Shown: piece by piece, positions 1-8,355 of the stretch
Layout: every line of letters starts with the position of its first letter
Position numbering within the stretch: position 1 is the stretch's first letter
The notes under the pieces: model-generated
What the model saw: only the letters and a program-made list of their open reading frames with translations
Told to the model about the DNA's origin: nothing
Database searches by the model: none
Position numbers and translations under genes: made by a program
From: Oscillospiraceae bacterium
GTDB lineage: Bacteria > Bacillota > Clostridia > Oscillospirales > Oscillospiraceae
NCBI GenBank assembly: GCA_017502265.1
Contig: JAFVVI010000019.1
Coordinates: 1-39,822 of the forward strand
Direction of reading: 5' to 3'
Length of the DNA stretch: 39,822 nt

Positions 1-50
1 CGACCTACTGCTTAGAAGGCAGTTGCTCTATCCAGCTGAGCTACTGGCGC
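1..50 (-). tRNA. tRNA-Arg (anticodon TCT), 5' part only
   Basis: Read on the minus strand from position 50, this has an acceptor start GCGCCAG, a D arm with AGCTCAGCTGG, and an anticodon arm ACTGC-CTTCTAA-GCAGT, which gives anticodon TCT (arginine, AGA codons). The window edge cuts the gene before the variable loop, T arm and 3' acceptor. It follows tRNA-Gly by only 5 bases after that gene's CCA, so the two are one transcript. Confidence 0.93.
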
Positions 51-55
51 ATCTT

Positions 56-129
56 TGGAGCGGGTGACGGGAATCGGACCCGCGTATCCAGCTTGGAAGG
101 CTGGTGTTCTACCATTGAACTACACCCGC
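56..129 (-). tRNA. tRNA-Gly (anticodon TCC)
   Basis: A complete 74-base tRNA on the minus strand. The acceptor stem pairs GCGGGTG with CACCCGC, the anticodon loop is CTTCCAA (anticodon TCC), the T arm contains GGTCCGATTCC, and CCA is encoded at 56-58. It is the first gene of a tRNA-Gly/tRNA-Arg pair transcribed leftward from the promoter at 163-191. Confidence 0.96.
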
Positions 130-162
130 GAATCCGCCTGACATGTGCGATTCAGCTATAAG

Positions 163-191
163 ATAGTAGCACACCAATTCCAATCTGTCAA
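163..191 (-). promoter_or_regulatory. Sigma-A promoter for the tRNA-Gly/tRNA-Arg transcript
   Basis: On the minus strand a perfect -35 TTGACA (186-191) is followed by a 17-base spacer and a -10 TACTAT (163-168). The predicted start is near 155, about 26 bases before tRNA-Gly. The -35 covers the stop codon of the upstream HAD gene (188-190), so the tRNAs have their own promoter although they follow the lspA-rluD-HAD genes. Confidence 0.75.
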
Positions 192-1036
192 GGTAGATTC
201 CTAAGAATTTCGGGAATTTTTTCGTAAATTACATCTGCAACGGCCCCATCTGCGCACTTACACACGGTTTTATAGCGGTCAGCCACCACGCCGTCGGCAG
301 GACAAAAGGCATAGTCCGCCTCGTTCAGCATGGAGATATCGTTGTGGGCATCACCCACGCAAACGAGAATCTTTTTCCCCAACCGGGCCTGCAAAGTCCG
401 GGCGGCTGCGCCTTTGCTGACACCCTTGGCCTGCACATCCATGATCCGGGGCGCAGCCCGGAACACATCCACCTTGTCGCCCCAACGGCTGAGGATAAAG
501 TCGGTCATTTCTTGGAAACGGGCCTCGTCAGCATCGCTGCAGTCGAACATATCGGAATATGCCACATTGCGCACCGGGCCGTAGGCGGCGAATTTGATAA
601 AAGGTCCGTGGTCAGCGCCGTGGACAGCCGGTGCCCAACCCCAATGCATCTTGTTATACAGACCGATAAATTCTTCCCGGGGGTCGATCAGGTAATGGTT
701 GTCCACACCCTGAATCTCCAGGTTCATCTCGGGGAAGGCCTGCTGTACCGCATCCAGCGTCTCCCACAGGGGCAGGTCAATGAGCTGCAGGGGGGTCAGT
801 ACGCCGTTTTCCCAGGTGGCCGAGCCGTTGTACAGCAAAAAGGGCGCATTGACGGGGATAATATGAAACAGATCCCGCATGGTGGTGGTGCTGCGGCCGG
901 TATTTAATGTAAAGCTGCCGCCGTTTTCCGTAAAGTAGCGGATCGCCTCCAAATTCCGGGCGGGGATCTTGGAATCCGGGCCGGTGAGGGTGCGGTCGTG
1001 GTCCACGGTAAGCAAAATATCATCAAAAAGTGCCAT
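188..1036 (-). CDS. HAD-superfamily phosphatase, Cof type
   Basis: This 282-residue protein is a haloacid-dehalogenase hydrolase of the Cof (C2-cap) group. These are cytoplasmic magnesium-dependent phosphatases acting on sugar phosphates, nucleotides or cofactors; the substrate cannot be told from sequence. Motif I is DHDRT at residues 13-17, a variant of the usual DxDGT with both aspartates kept. Motif IV is GDAHND near residue 230. ATG at 1036 is preceded by AAAGGA. The gene starts 13 bases after the rluD stop, so it is probably the last gene of an lspA-rluD-HAD operon. Its stop codon lies inside the tRNA promoter. Confidence 0.88.
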   Translation of the reverse strand: MALFDDILLTVDHDRTLTGPDSKIPARNLEAIRYFTENGGSFTLNTGRSTTTMRDLFHIIPVNAPFLLYNGSATWENGVLTPLQLIDLPLWETLDAVQQAFPEMNLEIQGVDNHYLIDPREEFIGLYNKMHWGWAPAVHGADHGPFIKFAAYGPVRNVAYSDMFDCSDADEARFQEMTDFILSRWGDKVDVFRAAPRIMDVQAKGVSKGAAARTLQARLGKKILVCVGDAHNDISMLNEADYAFCPADGVVADRYKTVCKCADGAVADVIYEKIPEILRNLP

Positions 1037-1049
1037 AACGGGAGTCCTT

Positions 1050-1955
1050 TCATTCTATGGGGGTCAGTTTTTTCAGTACATTCTTAAAATAATCCGGCAG
1101 GTCAGCCATGACCATCACCGGATGGCCGTCCCGGGGGTGGGCGAAGCACAGAATGCCTGCGTGCAGGCATTGGCTGTCCTGCCCCAGCTCCGGCTTTTTG
1201 TGGCCGTAAACGGTGTCGCCTAAAATGGGATGGCCGATGCTTGCCATATGGACCCGGATCTGATGGGTGCGGCCGGTTTCCAGCCTACACCGGATGTGGG
1301 TATAGCCCCGGTAGCGGGCCACTACCTCCCAATGGGTCACAGCGCTCTTGCTGTTGCGCTGGGTGACGCACATCTTCTTCCGATCCGAGGGGTGACGGCC
1401 GATGGGTGCGTCCACCGTGCCGGAATCGGCTTTCAGATTGCCGCAGACAATGGCCTCGTAGGTCCGGGCCATGGAATGATCCTTCAGTTGGGATGCCAGT
1501 ACTGTGTGGGCAAGGTCGTTCTTTGCCACGGCCAAAAGGCCCGAGGTGTCCTTGTCGATGCGGTGGACAATACCGGGGCGCAGCTCGCCGTTGATGCCGG
1601 AAAGCTGATCTGCCCGGGCAAACAGCAGGCCGTTGACCAGGGTATCCTCCTGATGGCCGGCGGCGGGGTGGACCACCAACCCCTTGGGCTTGTTGATGAC
1701 CAGCACATCCGCGTCTTCATAGACGATTTCCAAAGGAATTTCTGTGGCGGGGATCTCCACTGGCTTGGCCTCTGGGATCTCCACGGAAATCTCGTCGCCC
1801 ATATTCAGTTTGTCATTTTTCTTTCCCGGCTTGCCGTTGCGGTTAACATAACCTTCCTCGATGAGCCTTTGGGCGGCGGAACGGGTCACGCCCTCAGCCA
1901 CCCGGGCCACAAAGGCATCCAGCCGCTCCCCGGAAATATCGGCGATGAAAATCAT
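1050..1955 (-). CDS. rluD: RluD-family 23S rRNA pseudouridine synthase
   Basis: This 301-residue protein belongs to the RluA/RluC/RluD family, which converts uridines in large-subunit rRNA to pseudouridine. An N-terminal S4 RNA-binding domain covers about residues 10-60. The catalytic motif HRIDKDTSGL is at 131-140, with Asp134 as the catalytic residue, and the C-terminal part has ETGRTHQIRVH. The frame is open further upstream, but ATG at 1955 is chosen: it overlaps the lspA stop as ATGA and gives a normal RluD N-terminus. The overlap implies translational coupling with lspA. The RluD versus RluC assignment is less certain than the family. Confidence 0.9.
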   Translation of the reverse strand: MIFIADISGERLDAFVARVAEGVTRSAAQRLIEEGYVNRNGKPGKKNDKLNMGDEISVEIPEAKPVEIPATEIPLEIVYEDADVLVINKPKGLVVHPAAGHQEDTLVNGLLFARADQLSGINGELRPGIVHRIDKDTSGLLAVAKNDLAHTVLASQLKDHSMARTYEAIVCGNLKADSGTVDAPIGRHPSDRKKMCVTQRNSKSAVTHWEVVARYRGYTHIRCRLETGRTHQIRVHMASIGHPILGDTVYGHKKPELGQDSQCLHAGILCFAHPRDGHPVMVMADLPDYFKNVLKKLTPIE

Positions 1956-2428
1956 TTTTTCTCTTCCTTCCAGAATGCCCGGTTGAAAAATACCAAGTGG
2001 GCGATGAGAACAATGCACCCGCAAGAGATAAAGCAGTCGGCCACATTGAACACGGGAAAATCCATAAATTGGGTCTGGATCATATCCACCACATAGCCAA
2101 ACCGCACCCGGTCGATCATATTGCCCAATCCGCCGCCGTAGATAGCGGCAATACACCACCATTCAAAGGTGGTGAATTTCATAGACCTTTTGCGGTATTC
2201 CCACACAATTGCCGCTGTGAACAGGATAAAAATCAAGGCAAACAGCCACTGCATTCCCTGAAAGGAGGAAAAGGCCGCGCCGTAATTGCGCACATAGGTC
2301 AGCCCAACCACACCGGGCAGTACTTCCACCTGACCGGCCAGGGGGATGTGGGCGACAACGAGATATTTGGTGATCTGGTCTGCCGCCACGATCCCGGCGG
2401 CAAACAGGGCCATAAACAGAGCCTGCAT
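1952..2428 (-). CDS. lspA: Lipoprotein signal peptidase (signal peptidase II)
   Basis: LspA is a membrane aspartyl protease that cleaves the signal peptide from prolipoproteins after lipid is added to the cysteine. The 158-residue protein has four predicted membrane segments. Conserved motifs are NYGAAFSSF at 48-56, GNMIDRVRFGYVVD at 102-115 and FNVAD at 127-131; Asp115 and Asp131 match the catalytic pair of the family. ATG at 2428 is chosen because GGAGGAG lies 5-11 bases upstream and the product starts directly with the first membrane helix. It is the first gene of the leftward operon with rluD and the HAD phosphatase, the same lspA-rluD order as in many Firmicutes. Confidence 0.95.
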   Translation of the reverse strand: MQALFMALFAAGIVAADQITKYLVVAHIPLAGQVEVLPGVVGLTYVRNYGAAFSSFQGMQWLFALIFILFTAAIVWEYRKRSMKFTTFEWWCIAAIYGGGLGNMIDRVRFGYVVDMIQTQFMDFPVFNVADCFISCGCIVLIAHLVFFNRAFWKEEKK

Positions 2429-2459
2429 AGGGTCTCCTCCCAAAGGACATAGTACCCAT

Positions 2460-2488
2460 AGTGTACCATTTTTTTGCCCACAAGTCAA
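2460..2488 (-). promoter_or_regulatory. Sigma-A promoter for lspA-rluD-HAD
   Basis: On the minus strand, -35 TTGACT (2483-2488), a 17-base spacer, then -10 TACACT (2460-2465) preceded by TGG. The predicted start is near 2453, about 25 bases before the lspA ATG. Confidence 0.7.
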
Positions 2489-2510
2489 ATCGTGCAAATC
2501 CCATAATCCG

Positions 2511-2598
2511 GGTCATTGCGAGGAGCGTCAGCGACGTGGCAATCTCCTGCCTAAGATGGGGATTCCCACGGCTTGCGAAGCAAGCCTCGGAATGACCG
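2511..2598. repeat. Family A palindromic repeat, copy 1
   Basis: An 88-base intergenic repeat that starts GGTCATTGCGA and ends GGAATGACC, with internal TGGCAATC and GGGGATTCCCAC. The ends are inverted copies (GGTCATT/AATGACC), and imperfect hairpins lie inside. Further copies are at 8195, 11779, 13790 and 34266. It lies between the divergent lspA and eutG genes. The rest of the gap, 2599-2669, is AT-rich; I could not identify a convincing promoter for the eut operon there. Confidence 0.85.
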
Positions 2599-2669
2599 TG
2601 GAAATAACGGAATTTTTGCACATACTTTTCCAAATTTGGGGAAAGGTAACCACAAAAGGCGGTGGATAT

Positions 2670-3749
2670 ATGGAGCGATTTTCCTGCAAGACAAAGATCA
2701 TCTCCGGCCCGGGGGCCATCTCGGCGTTGGGGGAACTGAAAGCGGGGCGGTTACTGTTGGTGGCAGACCCCTACTTTGCCGAGACCGACCTGCCCCAGCG
2801 CATCCAAAAGGCGGCGGGGGCAGAGGCTATGGAGACCTTTTTTCAGGTCAAGCCTGACCCGACCGCAGAACTGGCGGCCCAGGGGACGGCGGTGGTACAG
2901 GCGTTCAAGCCCGATGCTGTGGTGGCTCTGGGTGGCGGCAGCGCTATGGACTGCGCCAAGGCCATGGTGTATTTTTCCGGGCAAAAGGTGGCCTTTGCGG
3001 CCATTCCCACCACCTCCGGCTCCGGCTCGGAGGTGACAGATTTTTCCATTCTGACCCACGACGGGGTCAAGCACCCCCTGGTGGACGATGCTCTGTTGCC
3101 GGATATGGCTATTTTGGACGGCGACCTTTTGGCCACCCTGCCCAAAAGCCTTATTGCCGATGCCGGCTATGACATTCTGGCCCACGCGCTGGAGAGCTAT
3201 GTGGCCAAAAATGCCGGGGTGATCTCCCGGGCGCTGGCAGCGGAGGCGGTGGAAATTACCTGCCGTTTGTTGCCGGATTCCTTTGCCGGGGATACCGCTG
3301 TGCGGCAGGATATCCACTTGGCGGCTACTATGGCAGGGGTGGCATTCTCCCAAGCGGGCCTGGGCCTGTGTCACGCCATGGCGCATGCTCTGGGCGGCCG
3401 GTTTCACATTCCCCACGGAAGGCTAAATGCCATTTTGCTGCCGGCGGTGGTGGAGGCCAATGCAGCGGCCAATGCCCACTATGCCCAGCTGGCCCGGGCG
3501 GCAGGTATTGGCGGTGCGGCGGATACTGTAGCGGTGCGGAATCTGAAAAACACCCTCATCCGCCTGCGGAAGGAGCTGCGTCTGCCGTCTACCCTGGCCC
3601 AGGCGGGCATACCGCCCCGGCAGGTCCGGGAGGCAACAGACAGCTTGGTGCAGGCGGCCTTGGCTGACCCCTGCTGCGCCACCAATCCGGTGACCCCGGA
3701 CAGCGCCATGGTGCGGAAGGTCCTGCAGCAGGTGACGGGCATTGGATAA
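2670..3749 (+). CDS. eutG: Iron-containing alcohol dehydrogenase of the ethanolamine pathway (EutG)
   Basis: This 359-residue group III (iron-dependent) alcohol dehydrogenase probably reduces acetaldehyde to ethanol with NADH, recycling NAD for EutE. The NAD-binding GGGSAMDCAK lies near residue 90 and IPTTSGSGSE follows near 112. Metal ligands are in ADAGYDILAHALE, GLCHAMAHALGG and HIPHG, giving the expected Asp-His-His-His set. ATG at 2670 gives a normal family N-terminus, although the frame is open upstream; the ribosome binding site (AAAGGCGGTGG) is weak. The gene heads the eut operon and its end overlaps the eutA start by 8 bases. The EutG name rests on this context; the catalytic family itself is clear. 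Confidence 0.9.
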   Translation: MERFSCKTKIISGPGAISALGELKAGRLLLVADPYFAETDLPQRIQKAAGAEAMETFFQVKPDPTAELAAQGTAVVQAFKPDAVVALGGGSAMDCAKAMVYFSGQKVAFAAIPTTSGSGSEVTDFSILTHDGVKHPLVDDALLPDMAILDGDLLATLPKSLIADAGYDILAHALESYVAKNAGVISRALAAEAVEITCRLLPDSFAGDTAVRQDIHLAATMAGVAFSQAGLGLCHAMAHALGGRFHIPHGRLNAILLPAVVEANAAANAHYAQLARAAGIGGAADTVAVRNLKNTLIRLRKELRLPSTLAQAGIPPRQVREATDSLVQAALADPCCATNPVTPDSAMVRKVLQQVTGIG

Positions 3750-5106
3750 GCTGCTGAGCATCGGTCTGGATGTGGGGACGACCACCACCCAGCTGATCTT
3801 ATCGGAGCTGACGGTGGAGAACAAGGGCAATGCCTTTTCCGTGCCGGAAATGGTCATCGGCGACCGAAACATTCTCTACCAAAGCCCGGTGATCTTCACA
3901 CCGCTATTGTCCGACGAGCTGGTGGACGGGGAGGCCATCGCCCGGTGGGTGGGGGAGCAGTATACCGCCGCCGGCATCACCAAGGAGCAGGTGGATACCG
4001 GCGCGGTCATCATCACCGGGGAGACCTCCCGGAAGGAAAATGCCCAGGAGGTTCTCCATCATTTGGCTGGCTTTGCCGGAGATTTCGTGGTGGCCACCGC
4101 CGGGCCGGACTTGGAGAGCACCCTCTCGGCCAAGGGCGCCGGGGCGGTGGATTATTCGGAAAAGACCGGCAAAACGGTGCTGCATATGGACATCGGCGGC
4201 GGCACCAGCAACCTGTCCTTCATTGAAAACGGGCGTATCACCGCCACGGGCTGCTTGAATGTGGGCGGCCGTCTGGTAAAATTCTCCGAAACCGGAGAAG
4301 TGACCTATATTTCTCCGGTGCTGGAGGGCCTTTGCGGCTTATCGTTGGGGGAAATCCCCACCCCGGCCAAGCTGTCTGCAATCACAGAAATTCTCACCCA
4401 GGCGCTGGAAATGGCAGCCGATCTGCGACCGGCAACGGCACTGCTGGACAAGCTGACAACCAAAGAGAATATGGGCTTCTGGCAGCCGAAAAAGGCGGAG
4501 GTCATCTCCTTTTCCGGGGGCGTTGCTGACTGTATTGAGTCCACCCACCCGCCCTTTGCCTTTGGAGATCTGGGGGTGACGCTGGGGGCGGCCATCCGGC
4601 AAAGTAAGCTCTGCGGCGGCCAGTACCGTTTAGGAGAGCATACCATCCGGGCCACGGTGCTGGGGGCAGGCAGCCACAGCACCCAGCTGTCCGGCTCAAC
4701 GGTGTTTTTTGACGGGGTGCAGCTGCCCAAACAGAATCTGCCGGTGGCTATGCTGACCGAACCTATCACCGCGGAAAAGGTACGCAGCGCCTACGCCGGA
4801 CAGGACACAGACACGGTGGTGCTATCCTTCGCCGGCGAACCCGCCCCCACCTATGCCCGGGTGCAGGCGCTGGCAAGCACCATTGTATCCGGCAGCGGCA
4901 ACCGGGAGATATTCGTCTGCGTGGAAACGGATATGGCCAAGGCGCTGGGGAATGCCATTCGGTTGTTATCCCCCCAAACGCCCTGCCTGTGCATCGACAG
5001 GGTAAGAATGCAACCGGAAAGCTATCTGGATATCGGCTTGCCGGTGGGCCCGGCCCTGCCGGTGGTGGTGAAGACCCTGGTACTGGCAACAAAGAAGTCC
5101 CCGTAA
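3742..5106 (+). CDS. eutA: Ethanolamine ammonia-lyase reactivating factor EutA
   Basis: EutA is an ATPase of the actin/Hsp70 fold that removes damaged cobalamin from EutBC so that fresh adenosylcobalamin can bind. The 454-residue protein has the phosphate-1 motif GLDVGTTTTQL at residues 8-18 and the phosphate-2 motif DIGGGTSN at 150-157. The start is TTG at 3742, overlapping the end of eutG, with AGGTGA a few bases upstream; the product begins right at the nucleotide-binding motif as expected. It sits directly upstream of eutB, its usual position. Confidence 0.95.
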   Translation: MDKLLSIGLDVGTTTTQLILSELTVENKGNAFSVPEMVIGDRNILYQSPVIFTPLLSDELVDGEAIARWVGEQYTAAGITKEQVDTGAVIITGETSRKENAQEVLHHLAGFAGDFVVATAGPDLESTLSAKGAGAVDYSEKTGKTVLHMDIGGGTSNLSFIENGRITATGCLNVGGRLVKFSETGEVTYISPVLEGLCGLSLGEIPTPAKLSAITEILTQALEMAADLRPATALLDKLTTKENMGFWQPKKAEVISFSGGVADCIESTHPPFAFGDLGVTLGAAIRQSKLCGGQYRLGEHTIRATVLGAGSHSTQLSGSTVFFDGVQLPKQNLPVAMLTEPITAEKVRSAYAGQDTDTVVLSFAGEPAPTYARVQALASTIVSGSGNREIFVCVETDMAKALGNAIRLLSPQTPCLCIDRVRMQPESYLDIGLPVGPALPVVVKTLVLATKKSP

Positions 5107-5147
5107 GGGGAAGGCTTAACAGAAATTCTTTCAAAGGAATGAATGGA

Positions 5148-6512
5148 ATGAAACTAAAAACGACCCTGTTGGGAAAAACCTACACATTCAAGGATGTGAA
5201 AGATGTCCTTGCCAAGGCCAACGAGGAAAAGACCGGCGATAAGCTGGCCGGCCTTGCGGCCGAGACCGCCCAGGAGCGGGTGGCGGCCAAGGTGGTCCTG
5301 TCGGAATTGACGCTGAACGACCTGCGGGAAAATCCTGCCGTCCCATACGAGCAGGACGAAGTCACCCGCATCATTCAGGACGATGTGAACACCCCTGCCT
5401 ATGAAAAAATCCGGAATTGGACGGTGGCGGAATTCCGGGAATGGCTTTTGAACGAGAACACCACCGCCGATGACATCCGCAAGGCCAGCCGCGGCCTGAC
5501 CAGCGAGATGGTGGCGGCGGTGTGTAAGCTGATGAGCAATCTGGACCTGATCTATGCTGCGGCCAAGATTCCCGTCACCGCCCACTGCAACACCACCATC
5601 GGCTTGCCCGGCACATTGTCCTGCCGGCTGCAGCCCAACCACACCACCGACGACCCCGACGGAATCACCGCCTCCACCTTAGAGGGCCTTACCTTAGGCG
5701 CAGGCGATGCGGTCATCGGCCTGAATCCCGTCACCGATTCTCCCGAGCAGGTGGGCAAGGTGCTGCGGCGATTCCAGGAAATTAAGGAGCATTGGCAGAT
5801 TCCTACCCAAATTTGCGTTTTGGCCCATGTTACCGCCCAGATGAAGGCGGTGCGGGCCGGCGCGCCCTGTGACCTGATCTTCCAGTCCATCGCAGGCAGT
5901 GAGGCGGGCAACGCCGCCTTTGGCTTTAATGCCCAGACCCTCCAGGACGCAAGGGATTTGCTGCTCACCGACGGCACAGCCGAGGGCCCCAATGTGATGT
6001 ACTTTGAGACCGGCCAGGGGTCGGAGCTAAGCTCCAATGCCCACCACGGCACCGACCAGGTGACCATGGAGGCCCGGTGCTACGGCTTTGCCAAGCGATT
6101 CCAGCCTTTTTTGGTCAACACCGTGGTTGGCTTCATCGGCCCGGAGTATCTGTATGATGCCCGGCAGGTGACAAGAGCCGGCCTGGAGGACCATTTTATG
6201 GGCAAGCTCACGGGCATTTCTATGGGCTGCGACTGCTGCTATACCAACCATATGAAAGCGGACCAGAACGCCATTGAAAACTTAGCCACCCTTCTGACCG
6301 TAGCCGGGTGCAACTACTTCATGGGCATTCCCCACGGCGACGATATTATGCTGAACTATCAGACCACCGGCTTCCGGGAGACAGCCACCCTCCGGGAGCT
6401 GACGGGCAAGACCGCCATTCCGGAATTTGACCGGTGGCTGCACAAAATGGGCTTTCTGGAAAACGGCAAGTTGACGAAAAAGGCCGGCGACGGCTCTTGC
6501 CTGTTGTTTTGA
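5148..6512 (+). CDS. eutB: Ethanolamine ammonia-lyase large subunit EutB
   Basis: EutB is the catalytic, barrel-shaped subunit of adenosylcobalamin-dependent ethanolamine ammonia-lyase, which splits ethanolamine into acetaldehyde and ammonia inside the microcompartment. From ATG at 5148 the protein is 454 residues, the usual family length. It begins MKLKTTLLGKTYTFKDVK, a characteristic EutB N-terminus. ATG at 5148 is preferred over in-frame ATG 5139 because AAAGGA lies 9 bases before it. The interior matches EutB throughout, for example GCDCCYTNHMKADQN near residues 364-378. A repeat of about 115 bases separates it from eutC, although the two subunits form one enzyme. Confidence 0.97.
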   Translation: MKLKTTLLGKTYTFKDVKDVLAKANEEKTGDKLAGLAAETAQERVAAKVVLSELTLNDLRENPAVPYEQDEVTRIIQDDVNTPAYEKIRNWTVAEFREWLLNENTTADDIRKASRGLTSEMVAAVCKLMSNLDLIYAAAKIPVTAHCNTTIGLPGTLSCRLQPNHTTDDPDGITASTLEGLTLGAGDAVIGLNPVTDSPEQVGKVLRRFQEIKEHWQIPTQICVLAHVTAQMKAVRAGAPCDLIFQSIAGSEAGNAAFGFNAQTLQDARDLLLTDGTAEGPNVMYFETGQGSELSSNAHHGTDQVTMEARCYGFAKRFQPFLVNTVVGFIGPEYLYDARQVTRAGLEDHFMGKLTGISMGCDCCYTNHMKADQNAIENLATLLTVAGCNYFMGIPHGDDIMLNYQTTGFRETATLRELTGKTAIPEFDRWLHKMGFLENGKLTKKAGDGSCLLF

Positions 6513-6520
6513 CCGGGCAA

Positions 6521-6637
6521 AAAGCCTCCCCTGTGTAAGGGGAGGTGTCAAAAATCTATGATTTTTGACGGAGGGGTTGTAACAATCCCCCAGTCGTGCT
6601 TGGTAAGCACGACAGCCCCCTTTACACAAGGGGGCCG
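6521..6637. repeat. Family B palindromic repeat, copy 1, between eutB and eutC
   Basis: A 117-base element with inverted ends, each a hairpin (CCTCCCC/GGGGAGG at left, GCCCCCTT/AAGGGGGC at right). Inside are a hairpin GTCAAAAATC/GATTTTTGAC (6547-6569) and another, GTCGTGCTT/AAGCACGAC (6593-6613). Related copies are at 27826 and 36358. In eut mRNA it would form four or five consecutive stem-loops, which may affect read-through or mRNA stability between eutB and eutC. Confidence 0.85.
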
Positions 6638-6670
6638 TATACCTTGCAAAAGTAAGGGAAGGAGCGCATT

Positions 6671-7570
6671 ATGAACAAACAGGAACTAACCAATCTGGTA
6701 TCGGAGATTTTAAGCCAGATGAACGGCACTCAGCCCCAGGTGAAGGCCAGCGAGTATAAAACCGTGGTCTATAACGAAGACCGGCCGGACCCGGCAGGCG
6801 CAGTGGACGATGTGTCCAAGATCGACCTGCGAAAGCTGTATCTGGTGGAAGATCCGGCGGACGAAAAGGCCTTCCGCCGCTTAAAAGAACGCACCCCCGC
6901 CCGTCTGGGCAGCGGCCGGGCAGGCCCCCGGTACAAGACCTTAACCATGCTTCGCTTCCGGGCAGACCACGCGGCGGCCCAGGATGCGGTGTTTTCGGAG
7001 CTGCCGGAGGATTTTGGCCAGCAAAACGGCCTTGTTTCCGTGAAAACGGAGTGTAAGGACAAGGACGAATACCTCACCCGCCCCGATAAGGGCCGGCGGT
7101 TTGACAGCGAAAATGCCGCCAAGATCAAATCTGCCATTACCGGTACACCCCGGGTGCAGCTGGTGATTGGTGACGGCCTGTCCTCGGCGGCCATCGCAGC
7201 CAACGCTATGGACTGCGCCGCTGCCATCCGTGACGGTTTGAAGGTCCGGGGCATCGAACTGGGCCAGGGCATTTTCGTCAAATATTGCCGTGTTGGCGCC
7301 GGCGATGCCGTTGGTGACATCACCGGCTGCGAGCTGGTGTGCGTGCTGGTGGGCGAGCGGCCCGGTCTGGTGACAGACAAGAGTATGTCCGCCTATATCA
7401 CCTATAAGCCCCACACCGGGGTGTCGGAATCCGCCCGTACGGTGGTCAGTAATATCCACGCCCAGGGCACACCGGCGGTGGAGGCCGGCGCCTATGTTGC
7501 CGAGCTGATCGACACCATTTTGAAGCGAAAAGTTTCCGGCGTGGGCCTGCATACGGAGGAAGCCCAATGA
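6671..7570 (+). CDS. eutC: Ethanolamine ammonia-lyase small subunit EutC
   Basis: EutC is the small subunit of ethanolamine ammonia-lyase and helps bind adenosylcobalamin. The 299-residue protein has family motifs such as RTPARLGSGRAGPRYKT (about 73-89), IGDGLSSAAIAANA (about 169-182) and LVGERPGL (about 226-233). Residues 1-18 form an amphipathic helix (MNKQELTNLVSEILSQMN) followed by a loose linker, the layout of encapsulation peptides that direct enzymes into microcompartments. ATG at 6671 is preceded by AAGGGAAGGAG. It overlaps eutL by 4 bases (ATGA). Confidence 0.96.
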   Translation: MNKQELTNLVSEILSQMNGTQPQVKASEYKTVVYNEDRPDPAGAVDDVSKIDLRKLYLVEDPADEKAFRRLKERTPARLGSGRAGPRYKTLTMLRFRADHAAAQDAVFSELPEDFGQQNGLVSVKTECKDKDEYLTRPDKGRRFDSENAAKIKSAITGTPRVQLVIGDGLSSAAIAANAMDCAAAIRDGLKVRGIELGQGIFVKYCRVGAGDAVGDITGCELVCVLVGERPGLVTDKSMSAYITYKPHTGVSESARTVVSNIHAQGTPAVEAGAYVAELIDTILKRKVSGVGLHTEEAQ

Positions 7571-8190
7571 TCCCTGTAAAGATTTTGGCGGTGCGGTATT
7601 TGGCCAGCGCCACACCCACCCTGTGCAAAGAGTTGGGCGCGCCGGAGGGCTACCCCTGCTTAGGGCTCATCACCACCGATTGTGATGATGCCACCTATAT
7701 CGCCCTGGACGAGGCCACAAAGGCAGCCGATGTGCAGGTGTGCTTTGGCAGTAGTTTTTATGCCGGCGCGGCCAATGCATCCACCCCCAATGCCGGGGAG
7801 GTGCTGGGCATTTTATGCGCCGCTACCCCCGGCGCGGTGCGCAGCGGTATGGAAGCGGCGTTGGGCGCGCTGGAGCGGATCGGCTTTGAAGCGGCCGGGG
7901 AAGTGCCCTACCTTGCCTATACGGTCAGTAGCTGCGGCAGCTTTTTGGCCAAAGAGGCCGGGGTTACGGAGGGCAGCAGCCTTGCTTATTTGATTGCTCC
8001 GCCCTTGGAGAGTATGTATGCTATGGATTTTGCGCTGAAAGCGGCAGATGTAAAGTTATGTAAACTATACGCGCCCCCCAGCCCCACCAATTTCGGCGGC
8101 GGCCTGCTCACCGGCACCCGGTCGGCCTGCGCTGCGGCCTGCGCCGCCTTTGCAGAAGCCGTAGCCGAGGTCGCCCAAAGACCAAAATAA
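7567..8190 (+). CDS. eutL: Microcompartment shell protein EutL (tandem BMC domain)
   Basis: EutL is a trimeric shell protein with two BMC domains in one chain; it forms a facet tile with a central pore thought to pass larger molecules. The 207-residue product matches EutL over its whole length, including VCFGSSFYAGAANASTP near 52-68 and SPTNFGGGLLTGT near 175-187. The ATG overlaps the eutC stop (ATGA), so the two are translationally coupled. It is the only tandem-BMC protein in the cluster. Confidence 0.95.
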   Translation: MIPVKILAVRYLASATPTLCKELGAPEGYPCLGLITTDCDDATYIALDEATKAADVQVCFGSSFYAGAANASTPNAGEVLGILCAATPGAVRSGMEAALGALERIGFEAAGEVPYLAYTVSSCGSFLAKEAGVTEGSSLAYLIAPPLESMYAMDFALKAADVKLCKLYAPPSPTNFGGGLLTGTRSACAAACAAFAEAVAEVAQRPK

Positions 8191-8194
8191 CAGC

Positions 8195-8331
8195 GTCATT
8201 GCGAACCAGTCCGCAGACTGGTGTGGCAATCCCCCCAATTTAAGTGGTCATTACGAGGGAGCATCGCGACCGTGGCAATCCCCATCCTAAGAAGGGGATT
8301 CTTCGACTCGTTTCACTCGCTCAGAATGACC
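8195..8331. repeat. Family A palindromic repeat, composite copy 2, between eutL and eutE
   Basis: A 137-base composite: GTCATTGCGAACCAG with a short hairpin (CCAGTCCGCAGACTGG), then a second unit beginning GGTCATTACGAGG, and the usual right part GGGGATTCTTCG ending AGAATGACC. It appears to be one left half joined to a nearly full unit. It ends 25 bases before the TTG start of eutE. Confidence 0.8.
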
Positions 8332-8355
8332 GAAGAATGTAAAGGAGTTGATTCT

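Noticed and set aside
2599-2669. Antiterminator (EutV-type) double hairpin or B12 riboswitch before the eut operon
   Set aside because: I looked in the gap before eutG and in the internal repeats; no paired AGCAA-type hairpins and no B12-box were seen.
5104-5118. A family B remnant after eutA (AAGGGGAAGGCTTA, like the right end of the copy at 36358)
   Set aside because: Only about 14 bases match, which could be chance; no other part of the element is present.
6521-6637. CRISPR-like repeat structure in the family A and B elements
   Set aside because: Copies are single, palindromic and far apart, with no regularly spaced units and no cas genes.
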